Of a stretch of 33,515 nt of DNA, positions 33,004 to 33,515 are shown one piece after another. The position numbers and the translations under genes are program-made. The stretch lies in the NCBI RefSeq assembly GCF_004684905.1, contig NZ_SRJC01000012.1, positions 1 to 33,515 of the forward strand, written 5' to 3'. The stretch is from Halobacillus salinus. Lineage in GTDB: Bacteria > Bacillota > Bacilli > Bacillales > Halobacillaceae. A model generated the notes under the pieces. It saw only the letters and a program-made list of their open reading frames with translations, did not search any database and was not told where the DNA came from. Positions within the stretch are counted from its first letter, which is position 1; each line of letters opens with the position of its first letter.

Positions 33004-33043
33004 ATACAAAAGAACCCCTTTAGAAGTAAATTCTAAAGGGGTT
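33004..33043 (-). terminator. terminator of the rrn operon
   Basis: On the minus strand the 13 bp perfect stem AACCCCTTTAGAA / TTCTAAAGGGGTT with a 5 nt loop (33013-33043) is followed by CTTTTGTAT. It lies 6 nt after the 5S gene. Confidence 0.93.
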
Positions 33044-33048
33044 GTGTG

Positions 33049-33164
33049 ACGTGGCAACGTCCTACTCTCACGGGGGTAAACCCGACTACCATCGGCGCTG
33101 AAGAGCTTAACTGCTGTGTTCGGCATGGGAACAGGTGTGACCTCTTCGCCTTCACTACCACATC
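33049..33164 (-). rRNA. rrf: 5S ribosomal RNA
   Basis: On the minus strand the sequence shows the 5S landmarks GAAGAGGTCACACCTGTTCCCATGCCGAACAC and AAGCTCTTCAGCGCCGATGGTAGT in order, with complementary ends (GTGGTAGTG against GTTGCCAC). The length is about 116 nt, as in Bacillus. It is the last gene of the rrn operon; no tRNA follows. Confidence 0.96.
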
Positions 33165-33285
33165 ATAATAAGGTTTTTAGTAAACCTTCAAAACTGAATA
33201 AGAGAGTTCATCAAACGGTAAACCAACGTCTTTTCACTGTCCAGCTACAGCGAGGATCTGACCAGTCGCTTTCGCTTTTCTTAGA
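33165..33285 (-). other. 23S-5S intergenic spacer
   Basis: This 121 nt transcribed spacer contains TTCAGTTTTGAAGG (minus strand, 33185-33198), the 3' partner expected in the 23S processing stem. It also contains a small hairpin AAGGTTTACTAAAAACCTT (33170-33187) just before 5S. No tRNA is present. Confidence 0.7.
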
Positions 33286-33515
33286 TAGATAAGTCTTCGA
33301 TCCATTAGTATCTGTCAGCTCCACGTGTCACCACGCTTCCACCTCAGACCTATCAACCTCATCGTCTCTGAGGGATCTTAATTACTCAAGGTAATGGGAA
33401 ATCTCATCTCAAGGTGGGCTTCATGCTTAGATGCTTTCAGCACTTATCCCGACCACACGTAGCTACCCAGCCATGCTCCTGGCGGAACAACTGGTACACC
33501 AGCGGTGTGTCCATC
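33286..33515 (-). rRNA. rrl: 23S ribosomal RNA, 3' end (partial)
   Basis: On the minus strand the segment ends like Bacillus 23S: GGTGGAAGCGTGGTGACACGTGGAGCTGAC, then ATACTAATGGATCGAAGACTT. The region beyond 33360 contains TGCTGAAAGCATCTAAGCATGAAGC. The 3' end is placed near 33286 by analogy. The gene continues outside the window. Confidence 0.97.

Noticed and set aside
1-33515. CRISPR arrays, insertion sequences, prophage genes, tRNAs, known riboswitches or T-boxes
   Set aside because: I looked for regularly spaced repeats, transposase or integrase motifs, cloverleaf sequences and conserved riboswitch cores in the intergenic regions and saw none. A covariance-model search would be needed to exclude weak RNA elements.

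Overview
The window is a 33.5 kb stretch of the chromosome of a spore-forming member of the Bacillaceae. Gene content and order follow Bacillus closely: ygxA, ygzB, perR, bcp, gsaB, ygaE, ygaD, ygaC and sspE on the left, and ytfP, murJ(ytgP), rsuA(ytzG), ytzE, pepV, ytlP, ytlQ, ytlR, ytmP, trmB, ytnP, ytzB, ytoP, ytoQ and ytpP on the right. A gamma-type small acid-soluble spore protein and a YjcZ-type sporulation peptide show that it sporulates. A very acidic chemoreceptor tail and generally acidic proteins suggest a halotolerant genus such as Halobacillus or a relative; this is inference from composition only.

Layout. Both ends are ribosomal RNA operons on the minus strand. The left edge is the 5' end of a 16S gene, with a leader carrying three tandem, similarly built promoters (about 90-450). 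The right edge is the 3' end of a 23S gene followed by 5S and a terminator (33004-33515). The protein-coding segment therefore lies between two rrn operons of the same orientation. From 500 to 11000 it resembles the Bacillus rrnD-flanking region: PerR regulator, peroxiredoxin, glutamate-1-semialdehyde aminomutase, ABC exporter, Ntdp phosphatase and SspE. It has extra genes for a cobalamin adenosyltransferase and a D-2-hydroxyacid dehydrogenase between perR and bcp, and a potassium channel after them. From 11000 to 32340 it resembles the ytf-ytp region. That part includes a long minus-strand gene cluster (K+ channel, pepV, MFS transporter, thpR, ytlQ), an EAL phosphodiesterase, a chemoreceptor with promoters for both SigA and SigD, and an orphan PTS IIC protein. 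The last 650 bases before the 5S gene hold two unrecognised small genes.

Regulation seen in the sequence: rrn promoters with a shared start region, a Per box over the perR promoter, SigK-, SigG-, SigD- and SigB-like promoters ahead of the expected classes of gene, a strong CcpA (cre) site on the promoter of an undescribed 53-residue membrane protein, and a promoter-plus-terminator unit without an open frame (about 6807-6966) that may encode a small RNA.

Most of the window is ordinary conserved housekeeping sequence. There are no mobile elements, CRISPR arrays, tRNAs or recognised riboswitches. The candidates for something undescribed are small: the cre-controlled membrane peptide, the possible small RNA, the gene pair behind the 5S gene, and a dehydrogenase with a degraded nucleotide-binding glycine motif.
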